Below, in pieces: positions 54,102 to 63,546 of a DNA stretch of 64,000 bases (positions are counted from its first letter, which is position 1; each line of letters starts with the position of its first letter). The notes beneath the pieces are model-generated. The model had not been told where the DNA came from. It did not search any database and was given only the letters and a program-made list of their open reading frames with translations. The DNA is from DASXAI01 sp963798445 (GTDB taxonomy: Bacteria; Actinomycetota; Acidimicrobiia; Acidimicrobiales; Ilumatobacteraceae): NCBI GenBank assembly GCA_963798445.1, contig CAWCTH010000011.1, positions 248,001 to 312,000 of the forward strand, written 5' to 3'. The translations under genes and the position numbers were made by a program.

Positions 54102-54946
54102 CGCACCGCCCTGATGAGTCCTTCTTGCAAGACCGAGACCACCAGCTTGCCGTCTTCGGTGAAGATCCTTCCCGCGGCCAGCCCGCGCGAGCCGAACGTG
54201 GACGGCGCCGTCTGGTCGTACAGCAGCCAGTGATCGGCCCGGAAAGGGCGGTGGAACCACATGGCATGGTCGAGGCTGGCCATCTGCACCGAGTCGTCGG
54301 CCCAACCGATGCCGTGGGGCAGCACGGTGGTGTCGAGCAGGGTCATGTCGGAGGCGTACGTGACGATGCAGGCGTGGAGCACCGGGTCGTCGGGCAGCTC
54401 GCCGTCGGCTCGCAGCCACACCCGTTGGGTCGTGCCCTTCTTGCGCCGGCGGGCCACCGGGTCGCCCTCGACGTAGCGGGTGTCGATGGGCCGGGGCCGC
54501 AGGAACCAGTCCCCGACGGCGTCTCGGTACGGCTCCATGCGCTGCTCGAAGTTCGGGAGGGTCTCGGGGCGCGGGACGTCGGGCATGGGCAGCTGGTGGT
54601 CGAGGCCGTCCTCATGGACGTGGAAGCTGGCCTGCAGGTTGAAGATGGCACGGCCGTGCTGGATGGCCACGACGCGGCGCGTGGTGAAGCTGCGGCCGTC
54701 ACGGATGCGGTCGACCTCGTAGAGGATCGGCACCGAGGCGTCCCCCGGCCGCAGGAAGTACGCGTGCAGCGAGTGCACAGGCCGATCGCCCGACACCGTG
54801 CGGGCCGCCGCCACCAGTGCCTGGCCCGCGACTTGGCCGCCGAACACCCGTTGCGGGCTCTCCTCGGGCGAGAGCCCGCGGAAGATGTTGACTTCGATGG
54901 CCTCGAGATCGAGCAGTCTCACCAGATCGTCCAGCGCCGCCGTCAT
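54098..54946 (-). CDS. tesB: Acyl-CoA thioesterase II
   Basis: 282 aa, double-hotdog TesB. FRGLSPEESPQRVFGGQVAGQALVAAARTV, LHAYFLRPGDASVPILYEVDRIRDGRSFTTRRVVAIQHGRAIF, and the C-terminal LDHAMWFHRPFRADHWLLYDQTAPSTFGSRGLAAG with the catalytic Asp/Thr/Gln set. Hydrolyses acyl-CoA to free acid. Coupled to the GSDH gene by ATGA. Divergent from the nitroreductase gene. Confidence 0.92.
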   Translation of the reverse strand: MTAALDDLVRLLDLEAIEVNIFRGLSPEESPQRVFGGQVAGQALVAAARTVSGDRPVHSLHAYFLRPGDASVPILYEVDRIRDGRSFTTRRVVAIQHGRAIFNLQASFHVHEDGLDHQLPMPDVPRPETLPNFEQRMEPYRDAVGDWFLRPRPIDTRYVEGDPVARRRKKGTTQRVWLRADGELPDDPVLHACIVTYASDMTLLDTTVLPHGIGWADDSVQMASLDHAMWFHRPFRADHWLLYDQTAPSTFGSRGLAAGRIFTEDGKLVVSVLQEGLIRAVR

Positions 54947-54981
54947 CCGAGGAGTCTCGCGTAGCGACCCGAGCGCTGGGC

Positions 54982-54987
54982 TACCTT
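54982..54987 (+). promoter_or_regulatory. -10 hexamer TACCTT for the leaderless nitroreductase gene
   Basis: TACCTT, 8 nt before the ATG at 54996. Confidence 0.5.
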
Positions 54988-54995
54988 CCCTGGTC

Positions 54996-55655
54996 ATGGC
55001 CTTGCTCGATCTCGATCCGGACCAGTTGCTTTCGACCACGCGGGCGGTGCGCAAGCGGCTGGATCTCACCCGTCACGTCCCGGACGACTTGATCCGGCAG
55101 TGCGTGGCGCTGGCCTTCCAGTCACCCTCGGGGTCGAACAACCCCACGATGCACTTCGTGATCGTGCGCGACGAGACCAAGCGGCGCGCCATCGGCGAGG
55201 TGTACCGGCAGTGCTTCACCACCTACCGGGGCCTCGACGGCGTGTACATCGGGTCGATCGACAAGCACGACGAAGCGGCCAACGCGGTGCAGCGGCGATC
55301 GGCCAGTTCGGCCGACTACCTGGGTGACCATCTGGGTGACGTGCCGGTCATCGTGATCGCCTGCTCGTCCGGTGGTCGCCTCGAGGGCGGTCCCGCCATC
55401 GCCGGGGCCTCCATCGGGGGCAACGTGCTCCCGGCCATGTGGAGCTTCATGCTGGCGGCACGGGCGCGCGGCCTCGGCACCTGCTGGACCACGCTGCACC
55501 TCATGCAGGAGAAGGTCGTGGCCGACATCGTGGGCATCCCGTTCGGGTCGGTGCAGCAGCTGTGCCTGTCGCCACTGGCCTACACGTTGGGCACCGACTT
55601 CAAGCCCGCCGCCCGGCCCGACCCGGACACGATCATCCACTGGGACACCTGGTAG
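54996..55655 (+). CDS. Nitroreductase-family FMN oxidoreductase
   Basis: 219 aa. TTRAVRKRLDLTRHVPDDLIRQCVALAFQSPSGSNNPTMHFVIV carries the FMN phosphate Arg/Ser motif, and GASIGGNVLPAMWSFMLAARARGLGTCWTTLHL the dimer-interface/FMN region; LAYTLGTDF ends the fold. This actinobacterial subgroup has unknown physiological substrates. Stop overlaps the following methyltransferase GTG by 1 nt. Confidence 0.87.
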   Translation: MALLDLDPDQLLSTTRAVRKRLDLTRHVPDDLIRQCVALAFQSPSGSNNPTMHFVIVRDETKRRAIGEVYRQCFTTYRGLDGVYIGSIDKHDEAANAVQRRSASSADYLGDHLGDVPVIVIACSSGGRLEGGPAIAGASIGGNVLPAMWSFMLAARARGLGTCWTTLHLMQEKVVADIVGIPFGSVQQLCLSPLAYTLGTDFKPAARPDPDTIIHWDTW

Positions 55656-56293
55656 TGGACCCCGGCCTCCGGGCCGCCGCGCTGGCGGCGATCGGGTTCA
55701 TGCCGGCGGAGGAAGGCGACGCCCTCCACGCCGCCGCCCTCGACGCCGCCCGGGTCGTGCCCGGCGCGCCGTTCGTGGAGGTGGGCTCCTACTGCGGGCG
55801 CTCCAGCGTGTGGCTCGGTGCGGCGGCACGCGAGGCCGGTACCGCGCTGTTCGCTGTCGACCACCACCGCGGCTCCGAGGAGAACCAGTCGGGTTGGGAG
55901 CATCACGACCCTCGCCTGGTCGACCCGGAGACCGGGCGCATGGACACGCTGCCCGTGTTCCGCCGCACCATCGCCGGTGCCGGGCTGGAGGACGTGGTGG
56001 TGGCGCTGGTCGGTCCGTCGGCCCTCATCGCCCGGCAGTGGTCCACGCCGTGCGCGTTCGTTTTCATCGACGGTGGCCACGGCGAGCAGCCCGCCAGCGA
56101 CGACTACGAGGGCTGGACACCCCACGTGGCGCCCCAGGGCCTGCTGGCCATTCATGATGTTTTCCCCGATCCGGCCGACGGCGGGCGACCCCCCTACGAG
56201 TGCATCTACCTGCCCGCTCTTCGGTCGGGACGGTTCGCCGAGGTGGCGGCGACCGGGTCGCTGCGGGTGTTGCAGCGCACATCTAGCCCGTAG
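55655..56293 (+). CDS. Class I SAM-dependent methyltransferase (MT_24-like)
   Basis: 212 aa. FVEVGSYCGRSSVWLGAAAREAGTALFAVDHHRGSEENQ is the SAM motif I/II region; CAFVFIDGGHGEQPASDDYEGWTPHVAPQGLLAIHDVFP gives the acidic motif and metal-type DGGH loop. Such proteins modify cell-surface or small-molecule acceptors; the substrate is unknown. GTG start overlaps the nitroreductase stop. Its own stop codon forms part of the glgB -10. Confidence 0.78.
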   Translation: MDPGLRAAALAAIGFMPAEEGDALHAAALDAARVVPGAPFVEVGSYCGRSSVWLGAAAREAGTALFAVDHHRGSEENQSGWEHHDPRLVDPETGRMDTLPVFRRTIAGAGLEDVVVALVGPSALIARQWSTPCAFVFIDGGHGEQPASDDYEGWTPHVAPQGLLAIHDVFPDPADGGRPPYECIYLPALRSGRFAEVAATGSLRVLQRTSSP

Positions 56294-56296
56294 ATT
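56291..56296 (+). promoter_or_regulatory. -10 hexamer TAGATT for leaderless glgB
   Basis: TAGATT includes the TAG stop of the methyltransferase gene and lies 7 nt before the ATG at 56304. Confidence 0.55.
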
Positions 56297-56303
56297 CGAC
56301 GTC

Positions 56304-58182
56304 ATGGCGCAGTTGCTCGGCCCAGTCGATCAGCATCTGATCGGGGAAGGACGCCACCGGCGGCTCTGGGAGGTGCTGGGCGCCCACCTTCGAACCGTCG
56401 ATGGTGTCGACGGCGCCAGCTTCGCCGTGTGGGCGCCGAACGCCCGCGCGGTGCGTGTGGTGGGCGACTGGAACCGATGGGACGGCCGCGTCGATCCGCT
56501 CGAGCCCCAGGGCGTCTCCGGGGTGTGGGGCGGGTTCGTCGCGGGCGCCGCTGCGGGCACGCGGTACAAGTTCGAGGTCATCGGCGCCGACGGGTCGCTG
56601 CGGTTGCGCGCCGACCCCATGGCGCGCCGGCGCCGAGGTGCCACCGAGCAACGCCAGCGTGGTCGCGGACACCCACCACGAGTGGAACGACGCCGAATGG
56701 GTGGCATCGCGCGCCGCCGCCGACCCGGTCCGGCGCCCACTGCGCATCTACGAGGTGCACCTCGGTTCCTGGCGTCCGGGGCTGGGCTACCGCGATGCGG
56801 CCAAGGAGCTGGCCGACTACGTCGAGGACCTCGGCTTCACCCACGTGGAGCTGCTCCCCATCGCCGAGCATCCGTTCTCGGGGTCGTGGGGCTATCAGGT
56901 CACCGGCTACTTCGCACCGACGTCGCGCTTCGGCACGCCCGACGACTTCCGGTTCTTCGTGGATCACCTGCACCAGCGGGGCATCGGCGTCATCGTCGAC
57001 TGGGTGCCGGCCCACTTCCCGCGCGACGACTGGGCGCTGGCCCGCTTCGACGGCACGGCGCTGTACGAGCACGCCGACCCGCGCCAGGGTGAGCATCCCG
57101 ACTGGGGCACGCTGGTCTTCAACTACGGCCGCAACGAGGTCCGCAACTTCCTCGTCGCCAACGCGCTGTACTGGTTCGACCAGTTCCACATCGACGGGCT
57201 CCGGGTGGACGCGGTGGCCTCGCTGCTGTACCTCGACTACTCGCGCGAGCCCGGTGAGTGGGTGCCCAACCCGATGGGTGGCCGGGAGAACCTGGACGCC
57301 ATCGAGTTCCTGCGAGAGCTCAACACGGTGGTGTTCGCCGAGCATCCCGGCGTGATGGTGATCGCCGAAGAGTCGACGTCGTGGCCGATGGTGAGCCGCC
57401 CCGTCGACTACGGCGGCCTGGGGTTCAGTCACAAGTGGAACATGGGTTGGATGCACGACACGGTCGGCTATCTCGAGCACGATCCGGTGCATCGTCGCTA
57501 CCACCACCGCGACCTCACCTTCGGGCTGCTGTACGCCTTCACCGAGAACTTCGTGCTGCCGCTGTCCCATGACGAGGTCGTCCACGGCAAGGGGTCGTTG
57601 CTCACGAAGATGCCCGGCGACGAGTGGCAGCGCTTCGCCAACCTGCGGGCGCTCTACGGATGGATGTGGGCCTACCCCGGCAACCAACTCCTGTTCATGG
57701 GCGGCGAGATCGCCCAGTGGCCGGAGTGGAACGAGGAAGACGGCGTCGACTGGCACGCGCTGGGCGGTGAGCGTCATCGCGGCGTGCAAGAGCTGGTGCG
57801 CGCCCTGAACCGGGTGAGCGTGGCGTGGCCGGCGCTGTGGGAGCGCGACCACGAGCCCGCCGGGTTCCAGTGGCTGGAGGCCGACGACGCCGCCAACTCC
57901 ACCTACGCCTTCCTGCGGTGGTCGGCCGACGGGCGCCAGGTGGTGGCCTGCGTCGCCAACTTCACGCCGGTACCCCGGGAGGGCTACCGCATCGGGCTGC
58001 CCTGGGGGGGCGAGTGGTTGATGCTTCTCGACACCAACGCCACCTGGTTCGGCGGCACCGGGTACGGCGGGGTGCGCAGCGTCTGGGCGGCCGATGGTGA
58101 GCCCCAGCAGGGTCAGCCGGCGTCGGCCTTCGTCACGCTGCCCCCGCTGGGAGTGCTCTGGCTCGGCGCCACCGCTCCTTGA
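56304..58182 (+). CDS. glgB: 1,4-alpha-glucan branching enzyme with a frameshift near 56621-56636
   Basis: The first ~108 codons encode the CBM48 domain (FAVWAPNARAVRVVGDWNRWDG). The frame then breaks at GGCGCGCCGGCGCCG; removing one base joins it to AEVPPSNASVV and the complete barrel in the next frame. Joined length is ~625 aa, the short GlgB form without the extra N1 domain. Catalytic residues are intact: Asp in GLRVDAVASLLYLDYS, Glu in VMVIAEESTSWP, Asp in PLSHDEVVHGKGSL. Introduces alpha-1,6 branches into glycogen. Near a GH57 gene. Confidence 0.88.
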
Positions 58183-58838
58183 GCGGGGCGCGCCGGTCGC
58201 CCGTCGCCGCATCCATCATCCTGGGGGTCGCCACCGGCGTGTTCGGCGTGTCGTTCGGGGTGCTGGCGGTGGCCACCGGCCTGTCGGTGGCCAAGACGTG
58301 CGCCCTGTCGCTGCTGGTCTTCACCGGCGCCTCGCAGTTCGCCGCGGTGGGCGTGATCGGCGCCGGTGGCACGCCCCTGGCCGCCCTCGGCAGCGCGCTG
58401 CTCCTGGCCGCCCGCAACAGCGCCTACGGGTTGGTGCTGGCGCCCGAGGTGCGGGGGCCGTGGTGGCGGCGGATGGTGGCCGCCCATCTCGTCCTCGACG
58501 AGTCGACGGCGATGGCCATGGCCCAGAGCGAGCCTCGGGACCGGGTGCGGGCGTTCTGGGCGACGGGCCTGGCGGTGTTCGTGTGCTGGAACATCGGCAC
58601 GCTCGCCGGGGCGCTCGGCGGGGGCGCCATCGGCGACCCGAAGACCCTCGGGCTCGACGCCGCGTTCCCGGCAGGATTCGTCGTGCTGCTCGCTCCCCAC
58701 GTTCGCCGCGTCGACGGACGGGTCGCCGCCGTCCTGGGCGGAGCCATCGCCCTCGTGCTGGTGCCGCTGACGCCACCGGGTGTGCCGATCATCGCCGCCG
58801 GGCTCGCCGCGCTGGTGGGCCTGCGGGTGCGTCCGTGA
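58179..58838 (+). CDS. azlC: Branched-chain amino acid exporter large subunit AzlC
   Basis: 219 aa, membrane protein. ILGVATGVFGVSFGVLAVATGLSVAKTCALSLLVFTGASQFAAVGVIGAGG is the AzlC signature; LLAARNSAYGLVLAP and HLVLDESTAMAM follow. TTG start overlapping the glgB stop (TTGA). AzlCD pairs export branched-chain amino acids or analogues. Confidence 0.87.
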   Translation: MSGARRSPVAASIILGVATGVFGVSFGVLAVATGLSVAKTCALSLLVFTGASQFAAVGVIGAGGTPLAALGSALLLAARNSAYGLVLAPEVRGPWWRRMVAAHLVLDESTAMAMAQSEPRDRVRAFWATGLAVFVCWNIGTLAGALGGGAIGDPKTLGLDAAFPAGFVVLLAPHVRRVDGRVAAVLGGAIALVLVPLTPPGVPIIAAGLAALVGLRVRP

Positions 58839-59137
58839 GCTGGTGGGTGATCTTGGTGCTGGCCGCCGGCGCCTACGGGTTCAAAGCCGCCGGCCTCGTG
58901 CTGCTGGGGGGCCGAGCGTTGCCGGGCCGGCTGGTGCATTGCGTCGCCCTCCTGCCGGCGGCACTGCTGTGCGCCCTCATCGTGGTGGGCACGTTCGCCG
59001 TCGACCGATCGCTGGTGCTCGACGCCAGGGCCGCCGGCGTCGGTGTCGCCGCGGTGGCGGCATGGAAAGGGGCCCCGTTTCCCGTCGTCATCGTGGCGGC
59101 GGCGGTCGTGACGGCCGCCCTCCGCGCCGCCACGTAG
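58835..59137 (+). CDS. azlD: Branched-chain amino acid exporter small subunit AzlD
   Basis: 100 aa with three to four short hydrophobic helices (WWVILVLAAGAYGFKAAGLVLLG, LVHCVALLPAALLCALIVV, FPVVIVAAAVVTAAL), the AzlD size and layout. GTG start overlaps the azlC stop by 4 nt. Confidence 0.85.
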   Translation: MSWWVILVLAAGAYGFKAAGLVLLGGRALPGRLVHCVALLPAALLCALIVVGTFAVDRSLVLDARAAGVGVAAVAAWKGAPFPVVIVAAAVVTAALRAAT

Positions 59138-59148
59138 GTTCCGCCACG

Positions 59149-59154
59149 TAGGCT
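59149..59154 (+). promoter_or_regulatory. Candidate -10 (TAGGCT) of the GH57 gene
   Basis: TAGGCT lies 13 nt before the ATG. It is the second half of a direct repeat CCACGTAGGTTCCG / CCACGTAGGCTCCG (59131-59158), so TAGGTT upstream is an alternative. Confidence 0.35.
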
Positions 59155-59167
59155 CCGGCCTTCCGAT

Positions 59168-61471
59168 ATGCACCTCGCTGTCCACGGCCACTTCTACCAA
59201 CCGCCGCGCGAGAACCCGTGGACCGAGACCGTGCCGGTCGAGCCGTCGGCGGCGCCCTACCACGACTGGAACGAGCGCATCACGGCCGAGGCCTACCGCC
59301 CCAACGCCCACGCCCGCATCGTCGACGACCGGGGCCGCGTGATGGCCATCGTGAACGACTATGCGCTGCTGTCCTTCAACCTGGGCCCCACGCTGGCGTC
59401 GTGGCTCGAGGTCCACCACCCCGGCGTCTACGAGCTCATCGTCGGTGCCGATCGCGATGCCGGCACTGCCATCGCCCAGGCCTACAACCACATGATCCTG
59501 CCCCTCGCCAACGAGCGCGACGCGCGCACCCAGATCCGGTGGGGGCTGGCCGACTTCGCCCACCGTTTCGGGCGCCGGGCCGCCGGCGTCTGGCTGCCGG
59601 AGACGGCGGTCAACGAGTCCGTGCTGGCGGTGCTGGTCGAGGAAGGCGTCGAGTTCACGATCCTGGCTCCGTATCAGGCGGCCGGCCCGATCCAGCCCGG
59701 GCAGGCCTATCGCTGGGAGCATCCCGGAGGAGCGGGGTCGATCGCCCTCGTGTTCTACGACGGCGCCCTGAGCCACGACATCGCCTTCGGGATCGGGTCG
59801 CAGCCGGCGGCCGCGCTCGTGTCACGGGCCGAGGCGGCCAGCGACGGGCTCGTCGTGGTGGCCACCGACGGGGAGACCTTCGGTCATCACCACCGCTACG
59901 CCGAGCGGGCCATCGCCTATGCCCTCGCCGTCGAGGCGCCGCGGCGGGGGATAGGGACGGGGCCGATCAGCGGTTGGCTGGCATCCAATCCGCCGCAGGA
60001 CTCGGTGACGGTGCACGAGAGCGCGTGGTCGTGCGCCCACGGTGTGGGGCGCTGGAAGGAGGATTGCGGTTGCGCGTCCGGCGGCCAGCCCGGATGGAAC
60101 CAGGCGTGGCGAGCGCCGCTGCGGGCGGCCCTCGACCTGTTGCGCGACCACGCCGCGGCCATCTTCGACGAGCGCGGCCGAGCGGTGCTTCGCGATCCGT
60201 GGGTGGCGCGCGATGCCTACATCGACGTCGTCGTCGACCCCGCCCGCACCGACGCCTTCCTGGCCCGTCACGTGCGCCGCCGGCGCGACCGGGTCAGCGC
60301 GCTCACGCTGCTCGAGGCGCAGCGCCACGCCATGTTGATGTACACGAGCTGCGGCTGGTTCTTCGACGATATCGCCGGCCTGGAGGCCATCCAGGTGCTG
60401 CGCTACGCCGCCCGGTGCATGGATCTGCTGCGCGAGGCCGGTGACGATCCGCCCGAGTCGGCCTTCCTCGATGTGCTGGACACCGCCGTCAGCAACGATC
60501 CCGACGAGGGCACCGGCCGCTCGGTGTGGGCCCGCCACGTGGTTCCGGCGCGCGTCACGCCCGGGCGGATCGTGGCTCACATCGCGCTGCTGGAGCTGCT
60601 CGACGGTCTCGCCCCCCAGGCGGTGACGGCCGGCTACGACGTGGTGGTGTCGGATCATCTGTTCTCCGACCGCGGCGCCCTCGGCCTGGCCAGCGGCGCC
60701 GTCCAGCTCGTGCACCGGCGCACCGGCGCGAGCCATCGCTACGTGTACGCCGCGCTGCACCTCGGCGCGCTGGAGGTGGCCGGGGCGTGCCGGCCGGCGG
60801 GCGAGCCCAACGTCGACGGCGCCAGGCTGGCCGAGCTGCGCGCCGCCTTCGCCGATGGCACGCGGCTCACGCAGGTGCTGCGGCTGATCACCGACGGGTT
60901 CGGTCCTGAGGAGTTCGACGTCTCGGCCGCCCTGCCCGACGCGCCTGACCGCCTGCTGCACACGGCGGCGCGGACGCTGGCCGACCGGTTCGGCGCCGAG
61001 CTGGACCGGTTGTTCACCGACCATCGCGACGTGATCACCGCGCTCACGGCCGCCGGCTACGCCCTGCCCGAGGAGCTGCGGGCGCCGGCCCAGCTGGCCC
61101 TGGCGCGGCGCTTCGAGGCCGACCTGGTGGCGCTGGCCACCGACGAGGGCCGCCTGGCGTTGGCGTCGGCCGAGTCGGTGGTGGCCGAGGCGGTCGAAGC
61201 CGGCGTCGGTCTCGACGTGGCCAGCGTGCGGGCCGCCGCCGCCGCCGCGGTCGAGCACGTGGTGGACCGGGCCGTCGCCCGGCGTCAGCAGCGCGACATC
61301 GCCGCCGCCGTGGCCGTGCTGCAGCTCCTGCGTCACGCCGGTGTGGGGTTCAGCGTCTCGCGTGCCCAGGAAGCGGTCTACGACGTGCTCATCGACGAGC
61401 CGGCCAGTGGCCTGGCCCGCCTCGGCACGGCCCTCGGCCTCGCCATCGGCCACCTCGGCGTCCCCCGCTGA
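59168..61471 (+). CDS. Glycoside hydrolase family 57 protein with DUF3536
   Basis: 767 aa. N-terminal HLAVHGHFYQPPRENPW is the GH57 first motif; YNHMILPLAN, GVWLPETAVN (catalytic Glu near 141) and VVATDGETFGHHHRYAERA (catalytic Asp near 239) complete the barrel. The C-terminal half from about 330 (FLARHVRRRRDRVSALTLLEAQRHAMLMYTSCGWFFDDIAGLEAIQVLRYAARC) is DUF3536. Such fusions are taken as alpha-amylase or glucanotransferase enzymes of glycogen turnover, consistent with glgB nearby; specificity unknown. Confidence 0.87.
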   Translation: MHLAVHGHFYQPPRENPWTETVPVEPSAAPYHDWNERITAEAYRPNAHARIVDDRGRVMAIVNDYALLSFNLGPTLASWLEVHHPGVYELIVGADRDAGTAIAQAYNHMILPLANERDARTQIRWGLADFAHRFGRRAAGVWLPETAVNESVLAVLVEEGVEFTILAPYQAAGPIQPGQAYRWEHPGGAGSIALVFYDGALSHDIAFGIGSQPAAALVSRAEAASDGLVVVATDGETFGHHHRYAERAIAYALAVEAPRRGIGTGPISGWLASNPPQDSVTVHESAWSCAHGVGRWKEDCGCASGGQPGWNQAWRAPLRAALDLLRDHAAAIFDERGRAVLRDPWVARDAYIDVVVDPARTDAFLARHVRRRRDRVSALTLLEAQRHAMLMYTSCGWFFDDIAGLEAIQVLRYAARCMDLLREAGDDPPESAFLDVLDTAVSNDPDEGTGRSVWARHVVPARVTPGRIVAHIALLELLDGLAPQAVTAGYDVVVSDHLFSDRGALGLASGAVQLVHRRTGASHRYVYAALHLGALEVAGACRPAGEPNVDGARLAELRAAFADGTRLTQVLRLITDGFGPEEFDVSAALPDAPDRLLHTAARTLADRFGAELDRLFTDHRDVITALTAAGYALPEELRAPAQLALARRFEADLVALATDEGRLALASAESVVAEAVEAGVGLDVASVRAAAAAAVEHVVDRAVARRQQRDIAAAVAVLQLLRHAGVGFSVSRAQEAVYDVLIDEPASGLARLGTALGLAIGHLGVPR

Positions 61472-61510
61472 CGTGTCGCCGGGACCCGCCCTGGCCCGGC
61501 GCCCGCTGCG

Positions 61511-61770
61511 CAAAAGCGCGCAGCCTGCGCGCTCGGCCGCGCTGGAGCGCCTCCGAGCGTTCAGCCCGCCGCGCTCGGCCGCACCGGGACCGGTCCATTT
61601 GCTCCCGCCCGCGCCGCCGCCATTTCGCGCGCGGCCTGCGCGCTCGGCCGCACCGGGACCGGTCCATTTGCTCCCGCCCGCGCCGCCGCCATTTCGCGCG
61701 GCCTGCGCGCTCGGCCGCGCTGGAGCGCCTCCGAGCGTTCAGCCCGCGCGCTCGGCCGCACCGGCCAGCC
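61511..61770 (+). repeat. GC-rich repeat array, units of 67-69 bp
   Basis: GCGCTCGGCCGCACCGGGAC and ~40 following bases recur at 61571 and 61640 (69 bp apart), with a variant start at 61707 (67 bp). A longer block beginning GCCTGCGCGCTCGGCCGCGC and ending TCAGCCCGC occurs at ~61524 and ~61702. One unit relative is at 9062. Confidence 0.8.
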
Positions 61771-62069
61771 CAGGCGTGAGTGAGCGCCGCGGAGGTCCCG
61801 AGCGAGATGCTCCCGGCGCGCGACGTCATCGCCACCGACCGCATCGGTAGCGGCCCGTTCGCGCACATCCTTCCCACCCCGCACGGCCCCGACCTACGAA
61901 AGGGCGGGGAGCGGCGTTGGGTGGCTTGGCTCGGTCTCGCTGACCGGCGACGCCGATGACCCCGGTGACCCGCTCAACGTTCCGCGCTCACGCTTTCGCG
62001 CCGCCTGTGCAGAAATGGGCGTGGGGGCGCCCTTTCGCGTACAGGCTGTGCACGGAAGGGCGGAAACCG

Positions 62070-62132
62070 TGGGCGGGGCGGGGCGGGGCGGATGGGGCGG
62101 ATGGGGCGGGCGGGGCGGGCGGAGCGCGGAAA
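62070..62132 (+). repeat. GGGGC-rich tandem run
   Basis: Repeated GGGGCG, GGGGCGGAT and GGGGCGGGC units, 36 nt past the minus-strand lipoprotein stop. G-quadruplex potential on plus. Confidence 0.7.
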
Positions 62133-62167
62133 CCCGGGCGCCCGCGGGCGCGGGCGCGTGGGGTGGG

Positions 62168-63082
62168 TCAGCTGGCGAAGTTGGTGAGATCGGCGGCGCA
62201 GGGGTACACCTGCTCGAGCTTCTGCTGGGCCGCGGGCGTGAGCGTGACCTCTTGCCCGAGCGTCTCGGCGAACGTCTCGAAGCTGCCGTTGGCCTGCGCG
62301 AACCGATTGGCCGCCGCCACGAGCTGGTTGCGGTCGATGCCGGCGGCCGTGGCCGCCTGCACCGGATCCGGTGGGCTCTGGGCCCCGCCGGCGTCGGTGA
62401 GATCCTCGATCTGGGCGGCGAAGGCCTGGCCGAAGGAGGCGACCTGCGCATCGGTGGCGCCGGCCGACTTGAACGCGGCGACGGCCTGCGCCGTCCGCGC
62501 CGCCCAGCGTTGGAACGGCGGGGCCACGACCGACGGGGCGCTGTTGGCGGCGTCCGTCAGGGGACCTGACAATGCCGGAGCCACCGAGATCTCGTAGGCC
62601 GCCGCCGTCGACTCGTCGTCGAGCCCGCCGATCAACATCACGTAGTACAGCGGTAGCGCCCGGTCGACGGCCGGGCAGAAGGCCACCGGATCGCCGTCGG
62701 TGATGTCGGTGATGGCGGTGACCGGAGGCGACGTGGGATCCGGAGCGGAGGTCGCCGCCGGCGTCTCGGGATCAGGGGCGCCGCCGTTGCCATCGCCGAT
62801 GGGCGCCGGCGAGATCGAGGCGGGCGGCGTCAGCGGGATCGTGGTCGTCGGTTGCGGCGCGACTGTGCCCGCGGGTGTCGTCGCCGCCGGGTCACCGGGG
62901 ATGGCCGTGGTGGCCACCGACGGCCCGACGCCACCAGCGGCCACGGTCGTGGGCGCGCCAGTAGACGTGGAGGGGCTCGGCGCTGGTGTCACGCCGGCGG
63001 CCGACGGCTTCCCGCCGCCGCCACTGCAGGCCGACGCCAGGAGCAGGGCGGCCACGGCGGCCGCCGCGCCGACCCCCCGCAT
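62168..63082 (-). CDS. Lipoprotein of unknown function
   Basis: 304 aa. MRGVGAAAAVAALLLASACSGG has the lipobox with Cys19. Residues 20-130 are a Pro/Thr/Ala linker. The C-terminal ~170 residues are helical (VAFCPAVDRALPLYYVMLIGG, QRWAARTAQAVAAFKSAGATDAQVASFGQAFA) and end KLEQVYPCAADLTNFAS with two Cys that could form a disulfide. No family recognised. Starts 2 nt after the SRPBCC stop, so probably cotranscribed. Confidence 0.65.
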   Translation of the reverse strand: MRGVGAAAAVAALLLASACSGGGGKPSAAGVTPAPSPSTSTGAPTTVAAGGVGPSVATTAIPGDPAATTPAGTVAPQPTTTIPLTPPASISPAPIGDGNGGAPDPETPAATSAPDPTSPPVTAITDITDGDPVAFCPAVDRALPLYYVMLIGGLDDESTAAAYEISVAPALSGPLTDAANSAPSVVAPPFQRWAARTAQAVAAFKSAGATDAQVASFGQAFAAQIEDLTDAGGAQSPPDPVQAATAAGIDRNQLVAAANRFAQANGSFETFAETLGQEVTLTPAAQQKLEQVYPCAADLTNFAS

Positions 63083-63084
63083 CG

Positions 63085-63546
63085 TCAGCCGGCGCCGGCC
63101 GGGCGGCGGGTCTCCACAAGGGCCTTGAGCCGCTGGAGGTTGCGGCGCCAGAGCGGCTTGAGCACGACCGAGGAGCCGACCACCTCGCCGATGCGCCCGC
63201 CCAGGAACCACGGGAAGTGCAGTTCCTCCTCCCACGCGAACAACGTCCCGCCGTCGACGGAGGGCTCCAGCGTGAACCGGCCGCTGCCGGAGACGCGGCC
63301 CACATGGTCGACGCCGATCACGGCACCGTCGATCCACTCGGTCACGTACATGCGGTCGGTGAGGCGCAGCGGCCCGAACCGGGTGTCGACGGCGATGCGG
63401 GTGCCCACGCCGCGCCGTTGGAGGCCCTCGAAGCGGATGGCGGCGGCGTCGGCCATCCACTCGATGTGGCGATCGATCGGCTCCACCACCGCCCACACTT
63501 CGGCGGGCGGGGCGTCGATCACGACAGAGACGTAGATCCGGCTCAC
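63085..63546 (-). CDS. SRPBCC/START-fold polyketide cyclase-like protein
   Basis: 153 aa. SRIYVSVVIDAPPAEVWAVVEPIDRHIEWMADAAAIRFEG, TRFGPLRLTDRMYVTEW and the C-terminal amphipathic helix VVLKPLWRRNLQRLKALVE follow the SRPBCC pattern with a ligand cavity. Likely binds a lipid-like molecule; no catalytic residue is evident. GTG start overlaps the GalT-like stop by 4 nt. Confidence 0.75.
   Translation of the reverse strand: MSRIYVSVVIDAPPAEVWAVVEPIDRHIEWMADAAAIRFEGLQRRGVGTRIAVDTRFGPLRLTDRMYVTEWIDGAVIGVDHVGRVSGSGRFTLEPSVDGGTLFAWEEELHFPWFLGGRIGEVVGSSVVLKPLWRRNLQRLKALVETRRPAGAG

Larger units (their letters stand above)
61472..62167. other. 696-bp repeat-rich non-coding spacer
   Basis: Between the convergent GH57 and lipoprotein genes. 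Holds a GC-rich repeat array (61511-61770) and G-runs (62070-62132). A frame at 61807-61959 (MLPARDVIATDRIGSG) has no recognised homolog. At 62007-62066, GTGCAGAAATGGGCG ... GTGCACGGAAGGGCGGAAAC faintly resembles the dispersed element at 52248. Confidence 0.55.

Noticed and set aside
61511..61770. CRISPR-like array
   Set aside because: Units are 67-69 bp and contiguous with no unique spacers, and no cas genes are present.
61807..61959. Short ORF MLPARDVIATDRIGSG in the repeat-rich spacer
   Set aside because: About 50 codons, no ribosome site or TANNNT, no recognised homology, arginine-rich end typical of random GC frames.
62007..62066. Fourth copy of the dispersed intergenic element
   Set aside because: Only short blocks (GTGCAGAAATG, GGGCGGAAAC) match and the core GCACCGAGAAGC is absent; too weak to call.
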